Assembly (NCBI RefSeq): GCF_030015065.1
Contig: NZ_JAIVFN010000003.1
Span: 49,293 to 113,292, forward strand
Source of the DNA: Xanthobacter autotrophicus
GTDB taxonomy: Bacteria > Pseudomonadota > Alphaproteobacteria > Rhizobiales > Xanthobacteraceae
DNA length: 64,000 nt
Reading direction: 5' to 3'
Shown here piece after piece: positions 18,048 through 25,761 of this stretch. The number at the start of each line of letters is the position of its first letter. Within the stretch, counting starts at the first letter, position 1. Position numbers and translations under genes: made by a program. The notes under the pieces are model-generated. The model worked only from the letters and a program-made list of their open reading frames with translations, was not told the origin of the DNA and searched no databases.

Positions 18048-18797
18048 TCAGAAGAGCGTCAGCAGCTTGGCGCGGTCGGCGAGATCCGCAGGCGTGCCCT
18101 CGTAGATCATCACCCCGGACTTCATGGCCACCACCCGGTCGGAGACGGCAAAGGCCTCGCCCACGTTCTGCTCCACCAGCAGGATGGACATGCCGCGGCG
18201 CTGCTGGATGGCGCGGATGGGCGCCATGAGGTCCTGGAACAGCTTGGGCGCGAGGCCGATGGAGGGCTCGTCCAGCAGCAGGATGCCGGGGCGAGAGAGC
18301 AGCGCCCGGCCGATGGAGACCATCTGCTGCTGCCCGCCGGAGAGCTGGCCGGCGCGCTTCAGCCAGAAATCCTTAAGCTTTGGAAGCAGCTCCAGCACCT
18401 CGTCGATGCGGGCGCGGCCCTCGCCGGCGCCGAGGCTTGCGGACCACAGGGCCAGGGTGAAGATCTCCTTCACCGTGAGACCGGGAAACACGCCCCGGCC
18501 CTCGGGCACATAGGCCACGCCATCGCGCGCCATGAAGCTTGGATGGGGTTTCAGTGCGCGCCCGCGCAGCACCACCTCGCCGGTGTCCGGGGGGTGCAGC
18601 CCGAACAGGATCTTGAGCAACGTGGACTTGCCGGCGCCATTGTGCCCGACGAGGCACAGCACCTCCCCGGCGGCGAGCGCGAGATCGACGCCGCTCAGCA
18701 CCTCCCGCCCGGCATAGGAAGCGCGCAGGCCGCGCACGGCCAGGGCCGGCGCCGGGACGGCGGGGGTATCGCGAAGGGCGGAGACGGCCATGTTCAT
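18048..18797 (-). CDS. livF: Branched-chain-type ABC transporter ATPase LivF
   Basis: The protein has 249 residues from the ATG at 18797 (MNMAVSALRD), which overlaps the livG stop by four bases. Walker A is GHNGAGKST (about residues 52-60), the signature is LSGGQQQM, Walker B is ILLLDEPSIGL and the switch histidine is replaced by LVEQNVGEAF, as is normal for LivF. It powers import of the ligand bound by the protein encoded at 21291. It is the last transporter gene in the order substrate-binding protein, LivH, LivM, LivG, LivF. Confidence 0.94.
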   Translation of the reverse strand: MNMAVSALRDTPAVPAPALAVRGLRASYAGREVLSGVDLALAAGEVLCLVGHNGAGKSTLLKILFGLHPPDTGEVVLRGRALKPHPSFMARDGVAYVPEGRGVFPGLTVKEIFTLALWSASLGAGEGRARIDEVLELLPKLKDFWLKRAGQLSGGQQQMVSIGRALLSRPGILLLDEPSIGLAPKLFQDLMAPIRAIQQRRGMSILLVEQNVGEAFAVSDRVVAMKSGVMIYEGTPADLADRAKLLTLF

Positions 18798-19546
18798 TCC
18801 CTGCGCTCCCCGAAATAGATGGCGATGAGCTCGGCATCGCCCAGGATCTGGTCGGGCCTGCCCTCGGCGAGCTTGCGGCCCTGGTCGAGGAAGGCGATGC
18901 GGTCGGCGAGCTCGGTGACGATGTCGAGATTGTGCTCGATGAGGCAGACGGTGACGCCAGCCGCGGTCGCGTCCCTCACCAGCTTCACGAAGCGGGCGCG
19001 GGAGGCCGGGTCGAGCCCCGAGGCCGGCTCGTCGAGCAGCCAGATGGGCGCGCCGGTGGCAATGATGCGCGCCATGGAGAGAAACTTCGTCTCGGCATAG
19101 GAGAGGTCGATGGCCCGCGTGCCGGCGAGCTCGGCAAGCCCCGTGGCGTCGAGCGCACGCTCCACCTGGAGCCGCCGCGCCGCCGCGCCGGAGCTGCCGC
19201 CCGGCTGCCACAGCCAGGGCGTCGGCTCGATGGCGGACAGCACGTTGTCGTAGACGCTCATGGAGCCGAACAGGCGCAGGTCCTGGAAGCTGCGGGCGAT
19301 GCCCTTCAGCGCCACCCGGTGCGGCTTGAGGCCGAGGATGGAGGCGCCCTTCAGCTCCACCGCTCCCCGGTCGGGCACGAGATGGCCGGTGATGAGGTTG
19401 AACAGGGTGGTCTTACCGGCGCCGTTGGGGCCGGCAAGGGCCGTGACGACCCCCTGGTGCAGCTCCAGCGTCACATCCTGGACCGCGGCGTTCCCGCCGA
19501 AGCTGCGCGAGATTCCGCGGGCGGAGAGCAGGACGGGCGTGTTCAT
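18794..19546 (-). CDS. livG: Branched-chain-type ABC transporter ATPase LivG with unusual signature motif
   Basis: The protein has 250 residues. Walker A is GPNGAGKTT (about residues 39-47), the Q-loop region is RSFQDLRLF, Walker B is WLLDEPASGLDP and the switch histidine is in CLIEHNLD. The ABC signature position reads DLSYAETKFLSMAR rather than the LSYGQQRRLEIAR usual for LivG, so the conserved Gly-Gln pair is lost. It should work as a heterodimer with LivF, so one ATP site would have the altered signature. It overlaps livM and livF by four bases each. Confidence 0.93.
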   Translation of the reverse strand: MNTPVLLSARGISRSFGGNAAVQDVTLELHQGVVTALAGPNGAGKTTLFNLITGHLVPDRGAVELKGASILGLKPHRVALKGIARSFQDLRLFGSMSVYDNVLSAIEPTPWLWQPGGSSGAAARRLQVERALDATGLAELAGTRAIDLSYAETKFLSMARIIATGAPIWLLDEPASGLDPASRARFVKLVRDATAAGVTVCLIEHNLDIVTELADRIAFLDQGRKLAEGRPDQILGDAELIAIYFGERRE

Positions 19547-20421
19547 CGTGCCCCCCGCGACAGGCCCACGATGCCGCTCGGACGGAAGATCATCAGCGCC
19601 GTCATGAGGGCTCCATAGATGAACTGCTGCACGGTGCCGATCTCCGTGGCGGGGATGAAGGGCAGGAAGGAGAGCGCCGCCGGCAGGCTGAGCAAGGCGA
19701 TGACGCCGACCAGCGGCCCCGTGAGGGTGCCGGCGCCGCCGATGATGACCATCGCCATCAGCACGACGGACTGCTCCAGGGTGAAGCTCTCCACGTTCAC
19801 GAACGCCATATGGAAGGCGAACAGCGCGCCGGCGATGCCCACGAAGAAGCAGCCGACGACCACCACCAGCGTCTTCAGGGCCCGCACGTCCTTGCCGAAG
19901 GCCTCGGCCGCGCTCTCGCTGTCGCGCAGCGCCATCAGCGAACGGCCGAAGCTGCCGCGCATCAAGGTCCGCACCACAGCGAGCGTGACAGCGAGGCAGG
20001 CCAGCGCCAGCACGAGGAAGGCATCGGGCGAGGCCACGTCGAAGCCGAGGATCCGCGCCGGCGGAATGCCGACGAGGCCGCCGACGCCGCCGGTCAGGCT
20101 GTGAGCCTCGGCGAAGATGGTGCTCGCCATCATCTGCAGCCCGAGCGAGGCGGCGACGAAATACTCGCCGCGTACCCGCAGCGCCGGCAAGGCGAGACAG
20201 AGCGACAGGGCCCCCGCCACCACCGCGGCGGCGAGCGCCGCCACCAGGAAGTCGGGGCTTACGGTGAGCGCCACCTGCGCGGCCACATAGGCGCCGATGC
20301 CGAAAAACATGGCATGGGCGATGGAGAAGATGCCGGCATAGCCGATCAGCAGGTTCAGGCTGGTGGCGGCGATGCCGAAGATGGCGATCAGCGTCGCCAG
20401 ATTGACGAGATAGGCGATCAT
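19543..20421 (-). CDS. livM: Branched-chain-type ABC transporter permease LivM
   Basis: The protein has 292 residues from the ATG at 20421 (MIAYLVNLATLIAIFG), which overlaps the livH stop by four bases. It is hydrophobic throughout, with about eight to ten membrane segments and the family loop motif GDSESAAEAFG-like (RDSESAAEAFGKDVRALK) that contacts the ATPase. It starts with SLNLLIGYAGIFSIAHAMFFGIGAY, a LivM hallmark. It forms the inner-membrane channel with LivH. Confidence 0.93.
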   Translation of the reverse strand: MIAYLVNLATLIAIFGIAATSLNLLIGYAGIFSIAHAMFFGIGAYVAAQVALTVSPDFLVAALAAAVVAGALSLCLALPALRVRGEYFVAASLGLQMMASTIFAEAHSLTGGVGGLVGIPPARILGFDVASPDAFLVLALACLAVTLAVVRTLMRGSFGRSLMALRDSESAAEAFGKDVRALKTLVVVVGCFFVGIAGALFAFHMAFVNVESFTLEQSVVLMAMVIIGGAGTLTGPLVGVIALLSLPAALSFLPFIPATEIGTVQQFIYGALMTALMIFRPSGIVGLSRGAR

Positions 20422-21287
20422 CGCGCGCCCGCCCTCCCCATGAGCCCGTTGGGGCGGAACAGGATGAAGGCGAACAGGACCACGAAGCTGGCGGCCTGGC
20501 TCCACTGGGTATCCACCACGCTCACCACGAGGTTCTCGACCAGGCCGAGGAACAGCCCCGCCAGCGCGGCGCCCCGGATGGAGCCGATGCCGCCGACCAC
20601 CGTGGCCGCCAGCGACACCAGCATCACATGGGCGCTGTCCGCCGGCTGGATGCCGGTGGTGACCGTGGTGAGGATGGCGCCCGGCACGGCGAGGGCCGAG
20701 CCGAGCACGAAGGCGAGCGCGGAAAGGCGCCGCGCCGAGAGACCGTAGGCCCGCAGCAGCTCCGGGTTCTCGGACAGCGCCCGCAGGCCGAGGCCGGCGT
20801 GGGTCCGCTCCAGGAACAGGCTGACCGCCGCAAACACCACGACCACCACCGCGAGCGCCACCCAGAACACCGGAGCGATGTACAGCCCCGGCAGCACCTC
20901 GGCCGCCCGCGTCAGCGGCACCGAGATGGTGGCAAAGCCGCCGCCGAAGAAGAACTGGATCAGCGCCTGCATGGCGATGCCGGCGCCGAAGGAGGCCACG
21001 AACACCGTGAAGAAGGAGCCTTCGTGCTTCTGGATCGGCCGGTAGACCAGCGCATCCATGAACAGGCCGAAGGCGACCGCCAACAGCAGCGCGACCCCGC
21101 TCGCCAGCGACCAGTGCAGCCCCAGCTGCACCGCCTCGAGGAAGGCGTAGCCGGCCAGGATGAAGGTGGCGCCGTGGGCCACATGGAAGACGCGGGTGGC
21201 GCCGAAGATCAGCGCGAAGCCCGCGGCGGTCAGTGCGTAGAGCATTCCGGTCTGGATGCCCGCCACCGCCAGCTGGGTCAGGAGCAT
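20418..21287 (-). CDS. livH: Branched-chain-type ABC transporter permease LivH
   Basis: The protein has 289 residues with about eight membrane segments. It opens LLTQLAVAGIQTGMLYALTAAGFALIFGATRVFHVAHGA, the usual LivH start, and carries the coupling loop RALSENPELLRAYGL and GGIGSIRGAALAGLFLGLVEN. It lies three bases downstream of the substrate-binding protein gene, so all five transporter genes form one unit. Confidence 0.94.
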   Translation of the reverse strand: MLLTQLAVAGIQTGMLYALTAAGFALIFGATRVFHVAHGATFILAGYAFLEAVQLGLHWSLASGVALLLAVAFGLFMDALVYRPIQKHEGSFFTVFVASFGAGIAMQALIQFFFGGGFATISVPLTRAAEVLPGLYIAPVFWVALAVVVVVFAAVSLFLERTHAGLGLRALSENPELLRAYGLSARRLSALAFVLGSALAVPGAILTTVTTGIQPADSAHVMLVSLAATVVGGIGSIRGAALAGLFLGLVENLVVSVVDTQWSQAASFVVLFAFILFRPNGLMGRAGAR

Positions 21288-21290
21288 GGG

Positions 21291-22403
21291 TCAGCTCGCC
21301 TTCTCGAACTTGCCGTTCTGCACGCGGTTGAGCTGGGTCGGCATATCGATGGCGCCGGTTGCGGAGAAGCGCGCCTTGCCGCCGACAAGATCGAAGGTGC
21401 CGGAGCCGATCGCCTCCCTCAGCGTGTCGCCGGTGACCGGCTTGCCCTCCTTCTCCAGCCGCTCGAGCACCTGGGTGTAGAGCAGCACGGCGTTGTAGTA
21501 GTTCTGCGCGTAGGTGCTGGGATTGTCCTTGTACCTGGCGCGCCAGCCGTCCACGAAGCGGCGTGTGAGGGGGTCTGCGGCATCCCAGTCGGCCACCTGC
21601 GAGGTGAAGAGAATGCCCTCGGACTCCGGCAGCGCCGCCACCGAGGGCGTTCCCCCCACCGAATAGGTCATGATCGGCTGGGTCATGCCGTTGTCCCGCA
21701 GCTGCTTGAAGATCTGGGTCTGCTGGGTGCCGTAGGACGCCACGTAGACGAGGTCGGGCCGGGCCTCGCGGATCTTGGCGATCATGGCGGAGAACTGCTG
21801 GGCCGAGGGCGCGGCGCTGAACTCGCCCACCAGCGAGGCGCCGATGGCGGGCAATCCCTCCTGCAGCCCCTTGCGCAGGGCGTTGCCGAGCGGATCGTCG
21901 AGGTAGATGAGGGCCACGCGCTTGATGGCATTGCGCTTCATCCAGTCGAACGCGGTCGGCAGCTCCTGGTTGGCAAGGGGGATGATGTTCCAGAAATAGG
22001 GGGAGAGGCCCGCGAGGTCGGGACCCACCCCGCCGCCGTTCACCATCAGAACCTTGGCGCGCGTGGCGATGGGCTCGGCCGCCTTGGCGACGCCGGTGAG
22101 GCCAACCAGCACATAGGGCGCGCGATCCACGTTGGCGAGCTTCGACATGCCCACCGCCCCGCCCTGCGGCGTGCTCTGGCTGTCCTGCGCCTTGAGCACG
22201 ATGGGCCTGGCGAGGCGCCTGTCGGCGGCCACGTGCTCAAGCCCCAGCGCGGTCGCGTTGGCGTAGATCGAGCCGAGCTCCGACAGGAGGCCGGTCATGG
22301 GGAACAGGGTGCCGAGCACGTAGGGCTCGTTTTCGGCGCGCAGCGCCGCGGGCAAGGCCGTGCTCGCCAGGATTCCGGCGAGCATGGAACGACGGGTGAT
22401 CAT
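21291..22403 (-). CDS. ABC transporter substrate-binding protein (LivK-type)
   Basis: The protein has 370 residues from the ATG at 22403, which follows GGGAGGAA; an earlier in-frame ATG would add 16 residues before the signal peptide. The signal peptide (MITRRSMLAGILASTALPAALRA) has a twin-arginine-like start. The mature protein reads VLGTLFPMTGLLSELG and later MTYSVGGTPSVAALPES, typical of peripla_BP_6 proteins. It captures the ligand in the periplasm for LivHMGF. The neighbouring CoA-transferase and hydrolase genes suggest an organic acid rather than an amino acid (inference). Confidence 0.92.
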   Translation of the reverse strand: MITRRSMLAGILASTALPAALRAENEPYVLGTLFPMTGLLSELGSIYANATALGLEHVAADRRLARPIVLKAQDSQSTPQGGAVGMSKLANVDRAPYVLVGLTGVAKAAEPIATRAKVLMVNGGGVGPDLAGLSPYFWNIIPLANQELPTAFDWMKRNAIKRVALIYLDDPLGNALRKGLQEGLPAIGASLVGEFSAAPSAQQFSAMIAKIREARPDLVYVASYGTQQTQIFKQLRDNGMTQPIMTYSVGGTPSVAALPESEGILFTSQVADWDAADPLTRRFVDGWRARYKDNPSTYAQNYYNAVLLYTQVLERLEKEGKPVTGDTLREAIGSGTFDLVGGKARFSATGAIDMPTQLNRVQNGKFEKAS

Positions 22404-22447
22404 CTTGGCTTCCTCCCTGAGGGACGCTGTTGGTCGCGTTTCTTCGT

Positions 22448-23119
22448 TCACACAAGAATTGGAGCTGCGGTCACGGCCTGAAGTTCCGCAGCGGTCAGTC
22501 CTGCCACGAGTTCAACCAGCCTGAAGCCCTGCGGGGTCACGTCCAGCACCGCTAGATTGGTGTAGATGCGGGACACAACCCCGAGTGCCGTGAGGGGATA
22601 GGCGCAACTTTCCACCAGGCGCGGCTCGCCCTCCCGGGTGGTGTGCTCCATCATCACCCACACCCTGCGGGCGCCGAGCGCGAGATCCATGGCGCCGCCC
22701 ACCGCCGGAGCGGCGTCGTTGCTGGAGGTGGCCCAGTTGGCGATATCCCCGTTTGCGGCCACCTGGAACGCGCCGAGGACGCACAGGTCGAGGTGCCGCC
22801 CGCGGATCATGGCGAAGCTGTCGGCCTGGTGCAGCAGGGCGGCGCCCTTCAGGAGGGTCACGTGCTGCTTGCCGGCATTGATGAGATAGGGGTCGATCAT
22901 CCCCTCGTCCGGCGCCGGCCCGAAGCCGAGCAGGCCGTTCTCGGACTGGAAGATGACCTCCCGGTCCGCCGGGACGTGGTTGGCGATGAGGGTCGGAATG
23001 CCGATGCCGAGATTCACGTACCAGCCGTCGGCGATATCGGCGGCGGCGCGGCGCGCCATCTCCTCGCGCGAGCGGGGGCGGCAGGGGCCCGCCTCGGCGG
23101 ACAGGATGTCGTCACGCAT
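22448..23119 (-). CDS. 3-oxoacid/3-oxoadipate CoA-transferase, subunit B
   Basis: The protein has 223 residues from the ATG at 23119 (MRDDILSAEAG). It belongs to the CoA-transferase family I beta subunit, with GWYVNLGIGIPTLIANHVP and the active-site glutamate in QSENGLLGFGP (about residue 60); GGAMDLALGARRVWVMMEHT is the later family motif. It should transfer CoA from succinyl-CoA or similar to a 3-oxo acid together with subunit A. The reading frames overlap by eight bases, so they are translationally coupled. PcaJ, CatJ or SCOT specificity cannot be told from sequence alone. Confidence 0.92.
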   Translation of the reverse strand: MRDDILSAEAGPCRPRSREEMARRAAADIADGWYVNLGIGIPTLIANHVPADREVIFQSENGLLGFGPAPDEGMIDPYLINAGKQHVTLLKGAALLHQADSFAMIRGRHLDLCVLGAFQVAANGDIANWATSSNDAAPAVGGAMDLALGARRVWVMMEHTTREGEPRLVESCAYPLTALGVVSRIYTNLAVLDVTPQGFRLVELVAGLTAAELQAVTAAPILV

Positions 23120-23792
23120 GGGCGGCCTCCGCCGGATGATGCACGATGCGGTCCACATAGATGCCGGGCGTCACGATCACTTCCGGGTCGAGCTCGCCCA
23201 GCTGTGCGGTGTGCTCCACCTGCGCGATGGTGAGCGCGGCGGCCGGCGCCATGACCGGATTGAAGTTCCGGCCTGAGCCGCGATAGGTGAGGTTGCCCCA
23301 GCGGTCCGCCGTCCACGCCTGGATGAGCGCCACGTCGCCGTGCAGCGCGTGCTCCAGAACACAGTCGCGCGCGCCGAGGCGGCGCGTCTCCTTGCCATCG
23401 ACGAGGCGGGTGCCCGCCCCCGTGGGGGTGAAGAAGGCGGGGATGCCGGCGCCGGCGGCCCGCAGCCGCTCCGCGAGGGTGCCCTGCGGCACCAGCTCCA
23501 GCTCCAGCCTGCCGGATTTGTACAGCTCCTCGAAGATGACCGAGCCGGGAATGCGCGGATAGCTGCACACGAGCCGCCGCACCCGTCCGGCCGCCAGCAG
23601 CCGCGCCAGGCCCACCTGGCCGTAGCCCGCATTGTTGGCGACCACCGTGAGGGCGGACGCCCCCTGCGCGATGAGCCCCTCGATGAGCAGGTCCGGCTGC
23701 CCCACGGCGCCGAAGCCACCCACCAGGATGGTCGCCCCGTCCTTTACCCCCGCCAGCGCCTCCGCGACCGAGGGAACGAATTTGTCGATCAT
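23112..23792 (-). CDS. 3-oxoacid/3-oxoadipate CoA-transferase, subunit A
   Basis: The protein has 226 residues from the ATG at 23792, preceded by GGGAGGTC. The family I alpha-subunit motif is GATILVGGFGAVGQP (about residues 18-32), followed by FFTPTGAGT and a late VTPGIYVDRIV. It forms the heterotetramer with subunit B. It is the first gene of the long minus-strand unit that runs through the importer to the hydrolases. Repeated TGTCCG half-sites lie 62-87 bases upstream, facing the divergent iclR-type gene, so control by that regulator is likely. Confidence 0.92.
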   Translation of the reverse strand: MIDKFVPSVAEALAGVKDGATILVGGFGAVGQPDLLIEGLIAQGASALTVVANNAGYGQVGLARLLAAGRVRRLVCSYPRIPGSVIFEELYKSGRLELELVPQGTLAERLRAAGAGIPAFFTPTGAGTRLVDGKETRRLGARDCVLEHALHGDVALIQAWTADRWGNLTYRGSGRNFNPVMAPAAALTIAQVEHTAQLGELDPEVIVTPGIYVDRIVHHPAEAAHA

Positions 23793-23853
23793 GACCTCCC
23801 ACCCACCTTCGTCGGCCGACGGCATCGCGGCGCCGCTGTCCCGATCTTCGATT

Positions 23854-23879
23854 TGTCCGTGTACCGGACATTTGTCCGA
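23854..23879. promoter_or_regulatory. Candidate IclR operator near the CoA-transferase promoter
   Basis: TGTCCG (23854-23859) and CGGACA (23865-23870) form an inverted repeat across TGTAC. A third half-site TGTCCG follows at 23873-23878. It is placed 62-87 bases upstream of the CoA-transferase start in the 385-base divergent gap. The gap holds no gene. Confidence 0.5.
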
Positions 23880-24014
23880 ATAGTAGAGCGACATGCCGCG
23901 ACCGTGTCAAGCCGGTCGTCTCGCAGCGCGATAGCCGGAACGGGCCGATGCCTCGCGATCGCGGGGCGGCGCCCCACGGGCGGGCACCATGACTGCGGAT
24001 TGAATGGCCGCCGG

Positions 24015-24039
24015 TGTCCGTCAATTGGACAGACGTCCG
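24015..24039. promoter_or_regulatory. Second candidate IclR operator
   Basis: TGTCC (24015-24019) and GGACA (24027-24031) are inverted across seven bases, and another GTCCG half-site follows at 24035-24039. The half-site is the same as in the copy at 23854. It lies about 140 bases upstream of the iclR-type gene. Confidence 0.4.
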
Positions 24040-24177
24040 TATGCTGATCTAGATTGCACCGGGTTGGGGATTGGGAATTCGACCCGCGGAAAACGCCGGC
24101 GCAGAATCTCCGCCGAGCGGCGGGGCGGCGCCCGCATCCAACGTGGGCCAGCCCGCGGATTTTGAAAAGAGCTGCTC

Positions 24178-24975
24178 GTGATCAAGAAGGTCTCGGAAGA
24201 CGACAAGCGTGGCCCGGAATTCGTCACCGCGCTGGAGCGCGGCCTGAACGTTCTCGCGGCCTTCGGGCGCGCGCCGTGCCGGATGACGCTCACGCAGGTC
24301 GCCGAGCTCACCGATCTCAGCCGCGGGACGGCGCGCCGCTTCCTCCTGACGCTGCAGGCGCTCAACTACGTGGACAGCGACGGCAAGCTGTTCTGGCTGA
24401 CGCCGAAGGTGCTGCAATTCTCCAGTGCCTACCTGACCGCGTTCGGCGTCTCTGAAGCCGGCCGCAGCGTCATCCGTCGCCTGACCGAGCACATCGGCGA
24501 ATCCTCCTCCATGGCGGTCCTGGACGGACATGACGTGGTTTATGTGGCGCGGGTGGAGACCCGGCGCATCTTCTCGTCCGGGATCGAGGTCGGCTCGCGT
24601 CTGCCGGCCTTCTGCTCATCCCTCGGACGGGTGCTGCTCGCAGGGCTCGGCGATGCCGAGCTGGACCGCTGGCTGGCAGAGGAAACCTTCGCCGCCCCCT
24701 CCCCGCGCAGCATCACCGATCCGCAGAAGGTCCGCCAGAAGGTGCTGGAGGCACGGCGCCTCCAGTACGCCATCATCGACGGCGAGATGGAGGTGGGCGT
24801 GCGCTCCATCGCCGTGCCGATCCATGACCGCGCCGGGCGCACCGTGGCCGCCCTCAACATCGGCACCACCGCCGCGCGCGTCTCCCTCGACCACATGCGC
24901 AAGGTCTTCCTCCCCGCCCTGCGGGAGGCCGCCCGCGAGGTGGAGCGGACCATGCGCGACTGGACGCAGCCCTAG
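24178..24975 (+). CDS. IclR family regulator (PcaR/PcaU-like)
   Basis: The protein has 265 residues with a GTG start at 24178. The N-terminal winged helix (EFVTALERGLNVLAAFGRAPCRMTLTQVAELTDLSRGTARRFLLTLQALNYV) is followed by the IclR effector domain with DVVYVARVETRR, LPAFCSSLGRVLLAG and GVRSIAVPIHDRAGR. This layout is that of the PcaR/PcaU/CatR branch, which responds to protocatechuate-pathway acids. It probably controls the divergent CoA-transferase/importer unit. Its TAG stop is the first part of a hairpin element (CTAGTGG). Confidence 0.92.
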   Translation: MIKKVSEDDKRGPEFVTALERGLNVLAAFGRAPCRMTLTQVAELTDLSRGTARRFLLTLQALNYVDSDGKLFWLTPKVLQFSSAYLTAFGVSEAGRSVIRRLTEHIGESSSMAVLDGHDVVYVARVETRRIFSSGIEVGSRLPAFCSSLGRVLLAGLGDAELDRWLAEETFAAPSPRSITDPQKVRQKVLEARRLQYAIIDGEMEVGVRSIAVPIHDRAGRTVAALNIGTTAARVSLDHMRKVFLPALREAAREVERTMRDWTQP

Positions 24976-25099
24976 TGGATCAACCGAAACGGATGGTACC
25001 CATCCGTTTCGAAAAGTTGACCCCCCAGATCAAAGAGTTGTGGTTCGACCTGCGCGCGACAGATGGGTTCCATCTGTCGCGCGCAGGTCGAACCACTAG
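24972..25099 (+). repeat. 128-bp two-hairpin element with CTAGTGG/CCACTAG ends
   Basis: The ends are perfect inverted copies (24972-24978 and 25093-25099). Inside are two perfect hairpins: 12-base arms at 24985-24996 and 25000-25011 with a 3-base loop, and 26-base arms at 25041-25066 and 25070-25095 with a 3-base loop. The left end supplies the stop codon of the IclR gene. The right end touches base 25100, the first base of the fumarylacetoacetase remnant. The architecture matches the 118-bp family although the flanks differ. Confidence 0.75.
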
Positions 25100-25463
25100 G
25101 AGCTTGAGCTGGGGGTCTTCATCGGCGCCGGCAACGGGCTGGGCGAACCCATTCCCATCGCCGCGGCCGGCAGTCGCATTGCCGGCTTCCGCCAGCTCAA
25201 CGACTGGTCCGCCCGCGACGTGCAGGCGTGGGAGTATCAGCCTTTGGGCCCGTTCCTGGCCAAGGACTTCATTTCCACCCTGTCGCCCTGGGTGGTCACC
25301 CCGGAAGCCCTGGCCCCGTTCCGCATCTCCCGGCCGGCGCGGCCGGAGGGCGATCCCGCGCCCCTGCCCTATCTCCTCGACGCCGCCGACCAGGCACAAG
25401 GCGCCATCGACATCTCGCTGGAGGTGCTGCTCGAAACCGAAGGCCTGAAGGCGAAGGGGCAGC
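25100..25463 (+). pseudogene. fahA: Fumarylacetoacetase gene remnant
   Basis: One frame reads ELELGVFIGAGNGLGEPIPI, then LNDWSARDVQAWEYQPLGPF, then STLSPWVVTPEALAPFR and DPAPLPYLLDA, ending near LLETEGLKAKGQP. This matches the middle of fumarylacetoacetase (the NDWSARDIQxWEYxPLGPF hallmark), an enzyme of about 420 residues that splits fumarylacetoacetate in tyrosine and homogentisate breakdown. Here only about 121 codons remain: the first part is missing, cut exactly at a hairpin element, and the last third is lost. No start codon or ribosome site precedes it. It is a dead fragment. Confidence 0.85.
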
Positions 25464-25596
25464 CGGACAGTCCCGTTGGCTCGTCACCGGGGCGCCCCGC
25501 CCGCGCGGATGCCCCCCGGCGGCCGGGACGAGGGGCGGAACGGAACGCCGGCCCGCGGCACTGCACCATTGCCAACTGCACCGCACGCGCTTTCAC

Positions 25597-25737
25597 TGGA
25601 GCACGATCCGATCGGAGGAAGCCGCCGCGGCGGTTCCCTCCGATCGGTGAATCGCCCTCTATTTCCTCGAATAGAGACGGATTCGCCGCACTCCCTGAAT
25701 CACCGAGGCGATTCAGGGAGTGCGGCTCCGGCTCTAG
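25597..25737 (+). repeat. 141-bp two-hairpin element
   Basis: The left flank GGAGCACGATCCG and right end GCTCTAG match the dispersed family, and the middle reads GATCGGTGAATCGCCCTCTA. The left hairpin pairs CCGATCGGAGG with CCTCCGATCGG, with a nested CCGCC/GGCGG stem as its loop. The right hairpin has perfect 16-base arms (25686-25701 and 25710-25725) around an 8-base loop. It lies between the fahA remnant and the glutaminase gene, in a 786-base stretch without an intact gene. Confidence 0.75.
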
Positions 25738-25761
25738 GGGGGAGCCTCCCGGAGCCGCGCC

